Shown here: positions 43,035 to 51,924 of the stretch, one piece after another | Layout of the letters: each line of letters starts with the position of its first letter | How positions within the stretch are numbered: position 1 is the first letter of the stretch | Assembly: GCF_013359935.1 (NCBI RefSeq) | Contig: NZ_JABMCB010000202.1 | Location: 859,085 to 923,084 of the forward strand | Origin: Paenibacillus xylanilyticus | GTDB taxonomy: Bacteria; Bacillota; Bacilli; Paenibacillales; Paenibacillaceae | Length of the DNA stretch: 64,000 nt | Direction: 5' to 3' | The notes under the pieces: model-generated | Database searches by the model: none | Told to the model about the DNA's origin: nothing | What the model saw: the letters and a program-made list of their open reading frames with translations, nothing else | Made by a program: the position numbers and the translations under genes

Positions 43035-43877
43035 CTATTTTTCTCGCTTCGTCTTCATTAACCGCTCCAGATGGAGCGTTAGATATAACTGCTCCGAGTG
43101 TGTCATATCGTATTGATAATTCTTATGGATAAAGGTTTCGATCTTGCCGATACACTTGAAGGTTTCCGGATAGTTTTTCCGAACAACCTCATATAGATAC
43201 TCCTCTGAATCATCATGCGTTGAATGCGTAATGACTCTCTGGCAGAAGTATTTCAAATGTGTGATGAAGCGAAAATAATTAACGCTATCTTCATCCAATT
43301 CGACATTGAAGTGATATTTGATAATGTTCATGATTTCCTGAAGCAGCTGCATGAGATGGGTCACATCATTCATGGAGTCATTGACTTCCGCATTGATAAA
43401 ATGCAGGGCAATATTGCAAATTTCATCTTTGGGAAAATCAATATCCAATCTTTCCTTCAGCAGCGTGAGCGCTTCTCGGGCCACATCGTACTCGGCCTTG
43501 TAAAAGTGCTGCACTTCCCAGGAAAGCGGATTCCTCGTGATCATGCCCTTTTCCATACGCTGGACGGCAAAATGAATGTGATCCGACAATGAGACATAAA
43601 TCCCGTCACTGATGGTTTTGTTCAATTGCGTACGTGCCAGCGTTACGATATCATCTGTCGCCTGCAGGATTTCAATCGGCACTTCAGTTACGATGGACTT
43701 GAACTTCTCATAGATCGATGCATCCTGAAGACGGAATACTTTCTCGATCCGTTCCTCATCAATCTCATCACCGACTTTGAACTTAAACCCGATACCCCGG
43801 CCGAGGATCAGCAGTTCCTGATGTTTGTCATCCACGGTACTGACAATATTGTTATTAAATATCTGTTTAATAATCAT
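43035..43877 (-). CDS. licT: LicT/BglG family antiterminator (locus 2)
   Basis: A 280-residue antiterminator. N-terminal CAT RNA-binding domain (MIIKQIFNNNIVSTV, then LLILGRGIGFKFK) and two PRDs with regulatory His residues (IALHFINAEV, LYLTLHLERLM). The start ATG 43877 is placed by comparison with family starts; the frame reaches 44000 but the extra part overlaps the RAT/terminator. Its own leader also contains a RAT, giving positive autoregulation. Confidence 0.93.
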   Translation of the reverse strand: MIIKQIFNNNIVSTVDDKHQELLILGRGIGFKFKVGDEIDEERIEKVFRLQDASIYEKFKSIVTEVPIEILQATDDIVTLARTQLNKTISDGIYVSLSDHIHFAVQRMEKGMITRNPLSWEVQHFYKAEYDVAREALTLLKERLDIDFPKDEICNIALHFINAEVNDSMNDVTHLMQLLQEIMNIIKYHFNVELDEDSVNYFRFITHLKYFCQRVITHSTHDDSEEYLYEVVRKNYPETFKCIGKIETFIHKNYQYDMTHSEQLYLTLHLERLMKTKREK

Positions 43878-43905
43878 TCTGGACCACCCGTTTTTTTTGA
43901 GGATT

Positions 43906-43981
43906 AAAAAAGGGCAAAACCAAAATAGAAATAATAAAATCATTTCCATAGTGGTTTTGCCCGCATTACCGGTAACAAGCC
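43906..43981 (-). promoter_or_regulatory. RAT site and terminator upstream of licT (locus 2)
   Basis: The RAT (43953-43981) reads GGCTTGTTACCGG then TAATGCGGGCAAAACC. It overlaps a terminator whose arms GGGCAAAACCA and TGGTTTTGCCC pair perfectly and are followed by six T. LicT would relieve its own termination. Confidence 0.9.
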
Positions 43982-43990
43982 TCGGATATA

Positions 43991-44019
43991 AACTTATCAT
44001 AACCTGAAAACGGTGTCAA
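43991..44019 (-). promoter_or_regulatory. Promoter and cre box of locus 2 licT-bglP operon
   Basis: TTGACA (44019-44014) and TAAGTT (43996-43991) are 17 bases apart. TGACACCGTTTTCA (44018-44005) perfectly matches the CcpA box TGWNANCGNTNWCA and overlaps the -35, so CcpA would block the promoter when preferred sugars are present. Confidence 0.75.
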
Positions 44020-44043
44020 CCAAAAATGCTACCACTGTCTCAT

Positions 44044-44623
44044 TTACATCCATGGGTTACATGGATCATTCCCTTTAAATAGGGCTTTAATCTTAGCAAG
44101 ATTACTTTCCAAGTCTTTCTCTTTGCACCCTATAGAGTATTGCCAATGAGCTGTGGTGTAAAACCAATTTTCAATTACTAATGTGTACTTGCCTCACGAT
44201 TGGGGTTCTATCGGTCACTTCAGTCACTAATGACTTGTTTTCTGAACGTTCAAATCGTACGAGTTTGTAACTGTTTATCCATTGATCATTAGCCGCATGA
44301 TTTACGGTAATCTGTACTACATATTGTTTGTAGGTATTCAATATCTTCGTATCGATTGTTGTGTAGTCACCTTCGTCAATTTCATAATATATATAAATCC
44401 ACCCCTCATGCTCAGCAGCTAACACTTCAAACTTCCTGGCTTGTCCTTCAATTAACTTCACGACCTCAGGCGGTGCCTGGGTAAGTTCAAGTGCCTCCAA
44501 AGGAACCTGAGATTCCTTAGACTGGTTTATATTCCAACAAAAATAGCAAACTAATAAAACTAGTACGAATAAAATTACGGGTACAAATCGTGTTCGTTTT
44601 CTGGAATGTCTTCCTGTGTACAA
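44044..44623 (-). pseudogene. Membrane-anchored protein of unknown function, frameshifted
   Basis: A roughly 193-residue protein read in two frames. The first (start TTG 44623; AAGAAAGAG 8 bases before) has one helix (FVPVILFVLVLLVCYF) and an extracytoplasmic domain, and stops at 44171 after TPIVRQVHISN. In the +1 frame GKYTLVIENWFYTTAHWQYS and a CKEKDLESNLAKIKALFKG tail continue convincingly to a stop at 44044. Dropping one A near 44205 joins them. I do not know the family. Confidence 0.65.
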
Positions 44624-44747
44624 TAGATCAACTCTTTCTTGGGAAGTATAGATTATTAATGACCGTGTTTCCAAAGTAAACAAGCTCTATTTACATAAAC
44701 ACAGGTTAGATGTATTAAGTTCGTTAAAAAAAATCATTTCTGTATAT

Positions 44748-44777
44748 AAAAGGCCCTTCATTTTTTGAAGGGCCTTC
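44748..44777 (-). terminator. Intrinsic terminator after the metallophosphoesterase
   Basis: GAAGGCCCTTCA and TGAAGGGCCTT form an 11-base stem on the minus strand. Confidence 0.85.
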
Positions 44778-44785
44778 TGAGTCTA

Positions 44786-45882
44786 TTACTGGAATGTAAC
44801 ATGAATCTGAACAATTTCGGAACGGCTGCTCGTGCGGATCGGTGGTCCCCAGAAGCCGAATCCCGATGTCACAATGGAGTGCATGGAACCTTTTTGAAGG
44901 TACCCCCAATCGTTTTCGTAAATCGCCTGTGTAATGAATTGAGCTGGTGCAATCTGTCCACGGTGAGTGTGACCGGACACAACCAGATCAACGTTATTTT
45001 GCTCCGCAATATCCAGATCATACGGCTGATGATCCATCATCAGCACCGGCTTACTGAGATCGGTATCCTGCATCAGAGCAGCTACTTCGGCACGATCATT
45101 TTCCGTTTTGTCTTTGCGCCCAATCAGGGTAATCTTATCGTCCAACATGATCTTGTCATCGTACAGAACCTGCATATTACTTTTCTCCAGCGCAGCAATC
45201 AGATCTTCGACCGGCCCGTCGAACTTGTCATGGTTTCCAAGAGACGCGTAGACACCGTAGGGTGCCTGAATACCGCTAATGATATCTGCAATACCACTAC
45301 CCAGGTACATGTCCAGATTGTCATCAATGATGTCGCCCGGGTAGAGAACTAGATCAGGCTTAAGTTGATTTCCTCTACCATACGCTTGGCATGACCAGGA
45401 CCAGAGAGAAGTCCAAAATGCATGTCTGCGGCCATGACAATGTTGAGACTGTCGATTCCTTCCACCTTTTTATCAATTTGAATGCTGTACTCTCTCACTA
45501 CCGGGCTGTATGCGTTAAAAATCCCGTAAGCCATCGTTGAGAGGAGCAACACAAGAGTAACCGCTCCCGCCCACTTCTGCGAGTGATGCCTAGGAATCCG
45601 CATTAATCGGAGCAGCCACAACGTTAAATGGATAACTGGCAGGATCAACAACAGCAAAGAAAAGATTGCCAGCCAATAAGAACCAATGACACTGAGGAAG
45701 GAAATACTACCAAAAAGCCTTGCCAGGATGAAGGAAACCGCTAGAAATACAATCGCTATAATATAGAACCAGCGAAACCTGGCTGACACGACGGGCTTCA
45801 TCCAGCTCCAGCCGCTCCACCCTATGTAGAACACCAATAAACCGTATACAACCAAAAACAAAATGCCTGCCAATACGAACAT
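44786..45882 (-). pseudogene. Membrane metallophosphoesterase (YkuE/YaeI-like), frameshifted
   Basis: Two frames encode one membrane phosphoesterase. The first (start ATG 45882, GGAGG upstream) has about four helices and the metal motif MAADMHFGLLSG. It fails at EEINLSLI just before KPDLVLYPGDIIDD would follow; that text is present in the next frame, followed by GNHD, HQPYDLD and GHTHRGQI. One missing base near 45355 explains it. Combined length about 365, as expected. Such proteins cleave lipid-linked phosphates or nucleotides at the membrane. Loss-of-function or assembly error. Confidence 0.88.
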
Positions 45883-46096
45883 GCTCCGGTTAACCTCCAC
45901 GTCAATAAGTTGATTGCTGAATTCACATAACGGACCATAGAAAAATAGTCTGTCTGAACCAGTATAACGCAGTTTATGGGGTCCAGGCATCTCCTTCCAC
46001 ACCTTAGATACGTACATTTCATTACAATTTGGTGATACTTAAATTCCAACCAATAGGTAAGGAATGTTACAACGCAATTTGCTCATCCAAAAAGTT

Positions 46097-46157
46097 AAAA
46101 AAGCATGCCGGCATTCGTTCTGAGTGTAGAATTCATCAACGAATGCAAGCATGCTTG
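46097..46157 (-). terminator. Intrinsic terminator after gndA
   Basis: AAGCATGC, GCATTCGTT, AACGAATGC and GCATGCTT pair in a long interrupted stem ending in TTTTTT on the minus strand. Confidence 0.88.
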
Positions 46158-46192
46158 CACAATTAATATTCAGAAGAGTGAATCCACATGGA

Positions 46193-47611
46193 TTACTCGT
46201 TGGTGTCCATCCATTGGAAGTGGAATGAACCCTCTTTGTCCACACGTTTGAAGGTGTGAGCGCCGAAGTAGTCACGTTGAGCTTGCAGCAGGTTTGCTGG
46301 CAGGCGTTCTGTGCGGTAGCTGTCGTAATAAGACAGCGCACTGGAGAAGCCAGGCACCGGAATACCCTGTTTTACAGCAGCTGCTACGACTTCACGCCAA
46401 GCATCCTGGTAGGATTCAACGATGTTTTGGAAGTACGGATCGAGAAGCAGGTTTTTGAGTTCTGCATCCTTGTCGTATGCTTCTTTGATGTTTTGCAGGA
46501 ACTGTGAACGGATAATGCAACCACCGCGGAAGATCATGGCGATGTTGCCGTATTTCAGATCCCAGCCATATTCATCGGAAGCTGCACGCATTTGGGCAAA
46601 GCCTTGTGCGTAGGATACGATTTTACTTGCGAACAACGCTTTGCGTACGCTCTCGATGAACGCTTTTTTATCTCCGGAGAATGCTTCCACGGCAGGTCCA
46701 TTCAGGATTTTGCTCGCAGCAACACGCTCTTCTTTCATTGCGGACAGGAAACGGGAGAATACGGATTCCGTAATCATGGACAATGGTACGCCGAGATCCA
46801 GCGCACTTTGGCTTGTCCATTTGCCTGTTCCTTTTTGTCCGGCAGCATCCAGAATGACGTCTACCATCGGTTTGCCAGTTTCCGGATCGTATTTGGAGAA
46901 GATATCAGCCGTAATCTCGATCAGATAGCTGTCCAGTTCGCCTTGATTCCACTCCGTGAAGATTTCGTGCAGCTCCTCAACGGAAACATTCAGTACGGAT
47001 TTGAGCAGGTGGTAAGCTTCACCAATCAACTGCATATCCCCGTATTCAATGCCGTTGTGGACCATTTTCACGTAGTGACCCGCACCGTCTGGTCCAATGT
47101 ACGTACTGCAGGCATCATCTCCAACTTTAGCCGAAATGGCAGTCAGGATGGGTTCCACCAATTCGTATGCACTTTCTTGACCGCCAGGCATGATTGCCGG
47201 ACCTTTCAGCGCGCCTTCTTCACCGCCGGATACACCTGCACCAATGAAACGGAAGCCTTTCTCTTCCAGCTCTTTGCTGCGGCGTTGCGTATCAGGAAAG
47301 TATGCGTTCCCTCCATCAATAATGATGTCACCCTCATCCAAGTGAGGAAGCAATTGCTCAATAGTCGCATCTGTTGCTTTACCGGCTTGAACCATGATCA
47401 GAATTTTGCGCGGAGATTCCAGGGATGCCACGAACTCTTCAATGGAGAACGCGCCTGTCAGGTTTTTGCCTTCAGCTTCTTTCAGAAGATCGTTTGTTTT
47501 CTCTGGGGAACGGTTGAACACCGATACCGAAAATCCTTTGCTTTCAATATTAAGGGCCAAGTTTTTGCCCATTACTGCAAGTCCAATAACACCAATCTGT
47601 TGTTTACTCAT
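46193..47611 (-). CDS. gndA: NADP-dependent 6-phosphogluconate dehydrogenase
   Basis: A 472-residue oxidative pentose-phosphate enzyme making ribulose 5-phosphate, CO2 and NADPH. The Rossmann opening IGVIGLAVMGKNLALNIESKG, the VSGGEEGALKGPAIMPGG signature and the HYVKMVHNGIEYGDMQ active-site helix identify it. Start ATG 47611 follows GGGGAGG. It is last in the zwf-tal-gndA cluster, giving NADPH and pentose supply in one transcript. Confidence 0.96.
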   Translation of the reverse strand: MSKQQIGVIGLAVMGKNLALNIESKGFSVSVFNRSPEKTNDLLKEAEGKNLTGAFSIEEFVASLESPRKILIMVQAGKATDATIEQLLPHLDEGDIIIDGGNAYFPDTQRRSKELEEKGFRFIGAGVSGGEEGALKGPAIMPGGQESAYELVEPILTAISAKVGDDACSTYIGPDGAGHYVKMVHNGIEYGDMQLIGEAYHLLKSVLNVSVEELHEIFTEWNQGELDSYLIEITADIFSKYDPETGKPMVDVILDAAGQKGTGKWTSQSALDLGVPLSMITESVFSRFLSAMKEERVAASKILNGPAVEAFSGDKKAFIESVRKALFASKIVSYAQGFAQMRAASDEYGWDLKYGNIAMIFRGGCIIRSQFLQNIKEAYDKDAELKNLLLDPYFQNIVESYQDAWREVVAAAVKQGIPVPGFSSALSYYDSYRTERLPANLLQAQRDYFGAHTFKRVDKEGSFHFQWMDTNE

Positions 47612-47681
47612 TTTGTCCTCCCCATACCCCATGTTTTATATGAACGTTAATCGGATAAGATTCAATATTTAACAGTTAATC

Positions 47682-48347
47682 TTATTGAACTGTTTTTTTC
47701 CAGTCAGCTGCAAATTTGTCCATGCCTTGATCAGTCAGTGGGTGCTTGGAGATTTGTTCAATAACCGCGAATGGAACGGTAGCAATATGTGCTCCAGCCA
47801 TCGCTACACGTGTAACGTGGTCCGGATGTCTTACCGATGCCGCAATAATTTGCGCATCCAGATTATGTGTACGGAACAATTCAGCAACTTTGGCAACCAA
47901 TTGAACACCATCTTCAGAAATATCATCCAGACGACCGAGGAATGGAGATACATAAGTTGCGCCAGCGCGTGCAGCCAGAAGTGCCTGGTTAACGGTGAAG
48001 ATCAACGTTACATTGGTTTTTACGCCTTTTTTGGTCAGGTAACGACATGCTTCAAGCCCTGCAAGTGTCATTGGCAGCTTGATTGTAATGTTTTTGTCGT
48101 TGTTGTTGATTTTGATCAGTTCATCTGCTTGAGCAATCATCTCTTCAGCAGTAATTGCATCTGGAGTTACTTCCGCAGATACGGATTCAACTTCAGGTAC
48201 TTCACGCAAAATTTCCTCAATGCGATCTTCAAATTTAATGCCTTCTTTGGCTACCAATGACGGGTTGGTTGTTACACCGGACAGGACGCCGATTTTATAC
48301 GCTTTTTTGATGTCTTCCAAGTTTGCTGTATCGATGAAAAATTTCAT
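47682..48347 (-). CDS. tal: Transaldolase (TalC/YwjH type)
   Basis: A 221-residue small transaldolase. MKFFIDTANLEDIKKA is the family opening; the Schiff-base Lys is in NITIKLPMT. The motif TYVSPFLGRLDDI with Phe rather than the Tyr seen in fructose-6-phosphate aldolase favours true transaldolase. GGAGGG precedes the ATG. It lies 34 bases after zwf and 70 before gndA, within the pentose-phosphate cluster. Confidence 0.93.
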   Translation of the reverse strand: MKFFIDTANLEDIKKAYKIGVLSGVTTNPSLVAKEGIKFEDRIEEILREVPEVESVSAEVTPDAITAEEMIAQADELIKINNNDKNITIKLPMTLAGLEACRYLTKKGVKTNVTLIFTVNQALLAARAGATYVSPFLGRLDDISEDGVQLVAKVAELFRTHNLDAQIIAASVRHPDHVTRVAMAGAHIATVPFAVIEQISKHPLTDQGMDKFAADWKKTVQ

Positions 48348-48381
48348 GTTAAAACCCTCCAGTTAATTTGTTTTATTTTAT

Positions 48382-49905
48382 TTACAAGTTTGCATTTACA
48401 GCTAATGGTGCGGCAGTTGCATCTTCAGCAGACTGATCTGACGGTTCATCGAACCACCAATGGTGGCCTTCTGCAGCAAGCATTTCATCTGATTCAACAG
48501 GGCCGTAGCTGCCTGCAGGGTACAGATGAAGTGGCAGCAGATTTTCCTCAAATGCATCCAGGATCGGCTGTACCCAAGCCCAAGACAATTCAACTTCATC
48601 CCAATGCGCGAAGAATGTTGGATCGCCATGCAGCGCATCACGGATCAGGTTCTCATAAGCTTCGGCAAGATCCTCCCGATCAGGCGCCAGATCAATATGC
48701 ACAGGCTTGAACTCCCCCTTATTTTGAGGGTCGCTTGCATTGAGCTGCAATGTCATGCTTTGATCAGGACTCATTTCAATGACAAGCAGGTTCGGTTTGG
48801 AACCGTTGCTCTTCGTTGCATTTGCCTGACCTGATGGCTCCTTGAATTCAATGACGATACGTGTTGATTTCTCCTTCATTCGTTTACCCGTGCGGATGTA
48901 GAATGGAACGCCGCGCCAGAAGAAGTCATCAATCTGCAATTTTGCAGCGATGAAGGTATCGTTCATTGTATTTTCGGCAACACCTGGTTCAGCAGCATAC
49001 GCGCTCACTGCTTTGCCTTGAATGGTTCCCTCAGCATATTGTCCCCGAATCACGCTGGTGCCTACGCTCTGTTTCTGCAAAGGCTCGATTGATTCCATAA
49101 TATGCTTTTTCTTGAGTCCAACTTTTTCGGTAGTGCTGTTGTATGGAAGCTGGATAGCCATCATCATCAGCAATTGTAGCATATGATTCTGGAACATATC
49201 CCGCACTGCACCCACATGATCATAATAGGATGCCCGTTCCTCCACGCCGACCGTCTCGTTAGCCGTGATTTGCACGTTGGAGATGTAACGGTTGTTCCAT
49301 AATGCTTTCATGATCGGGTTGCTCTGGTGCAGGGTTTCCAAACGCTGTACCATCGGTTTGCCCAAGTAATGGTCAATCCGATAAATTTCTTCTTCCGTGA
49401 ATGCTTCGCTCAATTTGCGATTGAGATCACGGGCCGACTGCAGATCATTACCAAACGGTTTCTCGATCACGAGGCGTTTCCAGCCTTCAGTGGAACCCAG
49501 TCCGCTGTTCTGGATATTTTCAGCAATCGGTTCGAAGAACTCTGGTCCAACAGACAGATAGAACAGGCGATTGGACGGAATGCCCAGCTCTGCTTCTCTC
49601 TGCTCAACAAGACTTAACAGCTTTATATAATCTTCCTTATGACTTATATTCAATACATTGTAGCGAAAAGCCTGCACAAACGACTTCACGCGTTCAGGAT
49701 CCGCCTGGCGTCTGGAAAATTCATTCAGTGATTTTTCAACTTGCGCCTGAAAGAATTCATCAGACCATTCTCTACGGCCAAGGCCAATCAGCGAGAAGGT
49801 TTCCGGAAGTTTCTGCTCAATGTATAAATTGTATAAGGCAGGATATATTTTTCTTTTGGCTAAATCGCCAGTAGCACCAAACAAAATAATGCTCGTTGGT
49901 TCCAT
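48382..49905 (-). CDS. zwf: Glucose-6-phosphate 1-dehydrogenase
   Basis: A 507-residue first enzyme of the oxidative pentose-phosphate path. NADP-binding GATGDLAKRKIYPALYNL opens the protein; the substrate-binding signature RIDHYLGKPMVQ and a conserved WNNRYISNVQITANE follow. AAGGAG is about 10 bases before ATG 49905. The gene is divergent from a LysR regulator, whose product may control it through the box at 49954-49971, and leads the tal-gndA operon. Confidence 0.97.
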   Translation of the reverse strand: MEPTSIILFGATGDLAKRKIYPALYNLYIEQKLPETFSLIGLGRREWSDEFFQAQVEKSLNEFSRRQADPERVKSFVQAFRYNVLNISHKEDYIKLLSLVEQREAELGIPSNRLFYLSVGPEFFEPIAENIQNSGLGSTEGWKRLVIEKPFGNDLQSARDLNRKLSEAFTEEEIYRIDHYLGKPMVQRLETLHQSNPIMKALWNNRYISNVQITANETVGVEERASYYDHVGAVRDMFQNHMLQLLMMMAIQLPYNSTTEKVGLKKKHIMESIEPLQKQSVGTSVIRGQYAEGTIQGKAVSAYAAEPGVAENTMNDTFIAAKLQIDDFFWRGVPFYIRTGKRMKEKSTRIVIEFKEPSGQANATKSNGSKPNLLVIEMSPDQSMTLQLNASDPQNKGEFKPVHIDLAPDREDLAEAYENLIRDALHGDPTFFAHWDEVELSWAWVQPILDAFEENLLPLHLYPAGSYGPVESDEMLAAEGHHWWFDEPSDQSAEDATAAPLAVNANL

Positions 49906-49953
49906 ATCACCGTTCTCCTTCCAAGTAACTCTGGTTTCTTTGCTGTAGTTACA

Positions 49954-49971
49954 CTATAATACGTTTTATAG
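49954..49971. promoter_or_regulatory. LysR-type box between zwf and the LysR gene
   Basis: CTATAA, 6 bases, TTATAG is a perfect interrupted palindrome, close to LysR binding sites of the ATAA-N-TTAT type. It lies in the divergent promoter region. Confidence 0.5.
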
Positions 49972-50017
49972 CCATACAAGTAATTAATATATTTCACAGG
50001 AGCTATAGACGATATCT

Positions 50018-50902
50018 ATGACAACAAATTATGAATTATATAAAGTCTTTTACTGGGCAGCAAAAACGGGAAGTTTAACCCAAGCCGCGAAAGCACTCTA
50101 TATCACTCAACCCAGCGTCAGCCATGCCATCAAGCAGTTGGAAGAGAGCTTTGGTCTTACGTTGTTTTACCGGAATTCCAAGGGAGTTGCATTGACTCAG
50201 GAAGGCGTTAGTTTATACTCCTACATCGAACAATCCCAGATTCTGATCTCACTCGCGGAAGAAAAAATGGCTGCTTTGAAAAGTCTCGACAGCGGAGAAC
50301 TGAGAATTGGCGGCAGTGACTCCTTGTTCAAGCACTACATGCTTGCGTATTTGGAAGAATTCCATGTCCTGTATCCAAACATCAAGCTGCATCTGAGTCA
50401 TGGAACAACACCCGAAGTCATTACGTTTCTGAAAGAGGGCAAAATTGATCTCGGTGTTGTACGTATGCCTATTGTCGATCCTCAGCTGGAAGTAAGGGAA
50501 AGCATCCAGCTCAAGGATTGCTTTGTCGCAGGTGAACGTTATGCCCAGTTGAAGGACAAAGTGATGACACTGGACATGCTGCTTGAACACCAACTGATTC
50601 TCTTCTCGCGGAACAGCCGGGTTCGAATGGCCATTACTGAGCTATTCAATAGCTATGGTTACACATTAAAGCCTGAAATTGAGGTCGGCAGCGTGGATTT
50701 GCTCATTGAATTTGCACGGCGGGGCTTGGGTATTTCCTATGTGACTCGTGAGTTTATCTCGAAAGAGCTGGAGGAGGGTTCTCTGTTTGAAATTCAGCTC
50801 GACGTCCCTCTTCCTCCTTCCCATGTGGGGATTATGACCAAACGAAATATGCCCATATCTTTGGCGGCAAACCGATTTATGGATCTTATTTTCAAAAGTT
50901 GA
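50018..50902 (+). CDS. LysR family transcriptional regulator
   Basis: A 294-residue regulator with the N-terminal winged HTH YWAAKTGSLTQAAKALYITQPSVSHAIKQLEESFGLTLFYR and a periplasmic-binding-like effector domain. It is divergent from zwf, so the oxidative pentose-phosphate operon is a plausible target, as for several LysR proteins near metabolic operons. The nearest ribosome site, AGGAG at about 50000, is 14 bases from the ATG, which is long. Ligand unknown. A terminator follows. Confidence 0.92.
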   Translation: MTTNYELYKVFYWAAKTGSLTQAAKALYITQPSVSHAIKQLEESFGLTLFYRNSKGVALTQEGVSLYSYIEQSQILISLAEEKMAALKSLDSGELRIGGSDSLFKHYMLAYLEEFHVLYPNIKLHLSHGTTPEVITFLKEGKIDLGVVRMPIVDPQLEVRESIQLKDCFVAGERYAQLKDKVMTLDMLLEHQLILFSRNSRVRMAITELFNSYGYTLKPEIEVGSVDLLIEFARRGLGISYVTREFISKELEEGSLFEIQLDVPLPPSHVGIMTKRNMPISLAANRFMDLIFKS

Positions 50903-50921
50903 ATATGTCTCTCCATACAGC

Positions 50922-50970
50922 AACAAGTGCTTCTTCTCCCAGACCTGGGAATTGAAGCACTTGTCTTTTT
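50922..50970 (+). terminator. Bidirectional intrinsic terminator after the LysR gene
   Basis: ACAAGTGCTTC and GAAGCACTTGT pair around an inner TCCCAG/CTGGGA hairpin; C and a run of T follow. Confidence 0.9.
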
Positions 50971-51021
50971 CGACCTTAATTTTGTGACGGTCTTGATCTC
51001 ATTTCAGATTCGTGCAAGGTC

Positions 51022-51720
51022 TCATGCGTCGAAATCTCCATTTTTTTGATTCATTTGTTCCAGTTCGTTTAATCGGCTCATAATTCGCTGCGGGATAATC
51101 TCAAACAGTTTGTCCCATGTCATAAACCTCTCTGGCTCCAATATATACTCCTTGAACTGCATGGCAGGCACAAAGGCTTTCGTCTTAAGGTAGTCCCTGA
51201 CACCGGCGTCAATCAATTCATTGGTTTGATAATAGTCTTTGAACAAGTCGTTCACCAGCAGTCCGTCACAACCCGCTTTGACACCTGTAGCAGAGTACAA
51301 ATCGGGCAGCAGCTCAAACACGACAGGAAGCGGCGAAAATGCGTGTTTACCGGGTTGTGAGTAGAGACAGACATGACGATCAACCATGTTCACCCGATCT
51401 TTCAGTAATCCCCGCAGCACCTTGCCATGGAAACTGACTTCACAATCCACTACTTCACCATCATGGCCAACATATACCCAAACATGCTCCAGTTCATACA
51501 GATGACCAATCTCGTAATCCCACCATATCGCATATTCAATGACAAATTGTACGGCCTCAAGCGGAAAAAGAATTTCGCGATTAAATGACGGAGAAGGTCC
51601 TGGCTTCTCCAACAGTGAAATGCCGACTAAATCCGGATAAAATGGTTCATTCTGATCAAACATCAATATCGGCGCATAACTTATCGCTTTTTCCAATATT
51701 CCCGTTTTCGTGATCGTCAT
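51022..51720 (-). CDS. Conserved hypothetical protein (VPS62-like region)
   Basis: A 232-residue soluble protein of unknown function. The motifs APILMFDQNEPFYPDLVG and EYAIWWDYEIGHLYELEHVWVYVGHDG are reminiscent of VPS62/DUF946-type proteins, with the DxNE and HLYELEHVW residues perhaps binding a metal. No signal peptide or membrane segment. It is monocistronic between the LysR terminator and the cupin. Function unclear; a structure prediction would help. Confidence 0.65.
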   Translation of the reverse strand: MTITKTGILEKAISYAPILMFDQNEPFYPDLVGISLLEKPGPSPSFNREILFPLEAVQFVIEYAIWWDYEIGHLYELEHVWVYVGHDGEVVDCEVSFHGKVLRGLLKDRVNMVDRHVCLYSQPGKHAFSPLPVVFELLPDLYSATGVKAGCDGLLVNDLFKDYYQTNELIDAGVRDYLKTKAFVPAMQFKEYILEPERFMTWDKLFEIIPQRIMSRLNELEQMNQKNGDFDA

Positions 51721-51862
51721 GAATGGTTTCCCTCCGTTACCTTGCTGTATTGAATATCTTCACGTTTATTTGCCATGTTCCTCCGCCAATCCTTTAATCG
51801 TGATCATCATAAGATACACCTATATTAACCAACAAATTTGAATGTGTACATTTCTGCAAAAC

Positions 51863-51901
51863 AAAAGCCTGTAACCCGATTCGTTTTCCGGTCACAGACT
51901 T
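51863..51901 (-). terminator. Intrinsic terminator after the cupin gene
   Basis: AAG(t)CTGTGACC and GGTTACAGGCTT form a stem on the minus strand followed by TTGTTTT, allowing one mismatch. Confidence 0.75.
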
Positions 51902-51924
51902 GAACAGTTTCGTTGAAGCAGATA

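Noticed and set aside
46592..47650. A 352-codon open frame on the plus strand opposite gndA
   Set aside because: It is an antiparallel shadow of a well-conserved gene, with Phe/Cys/His-rich composition and no ribosome site.
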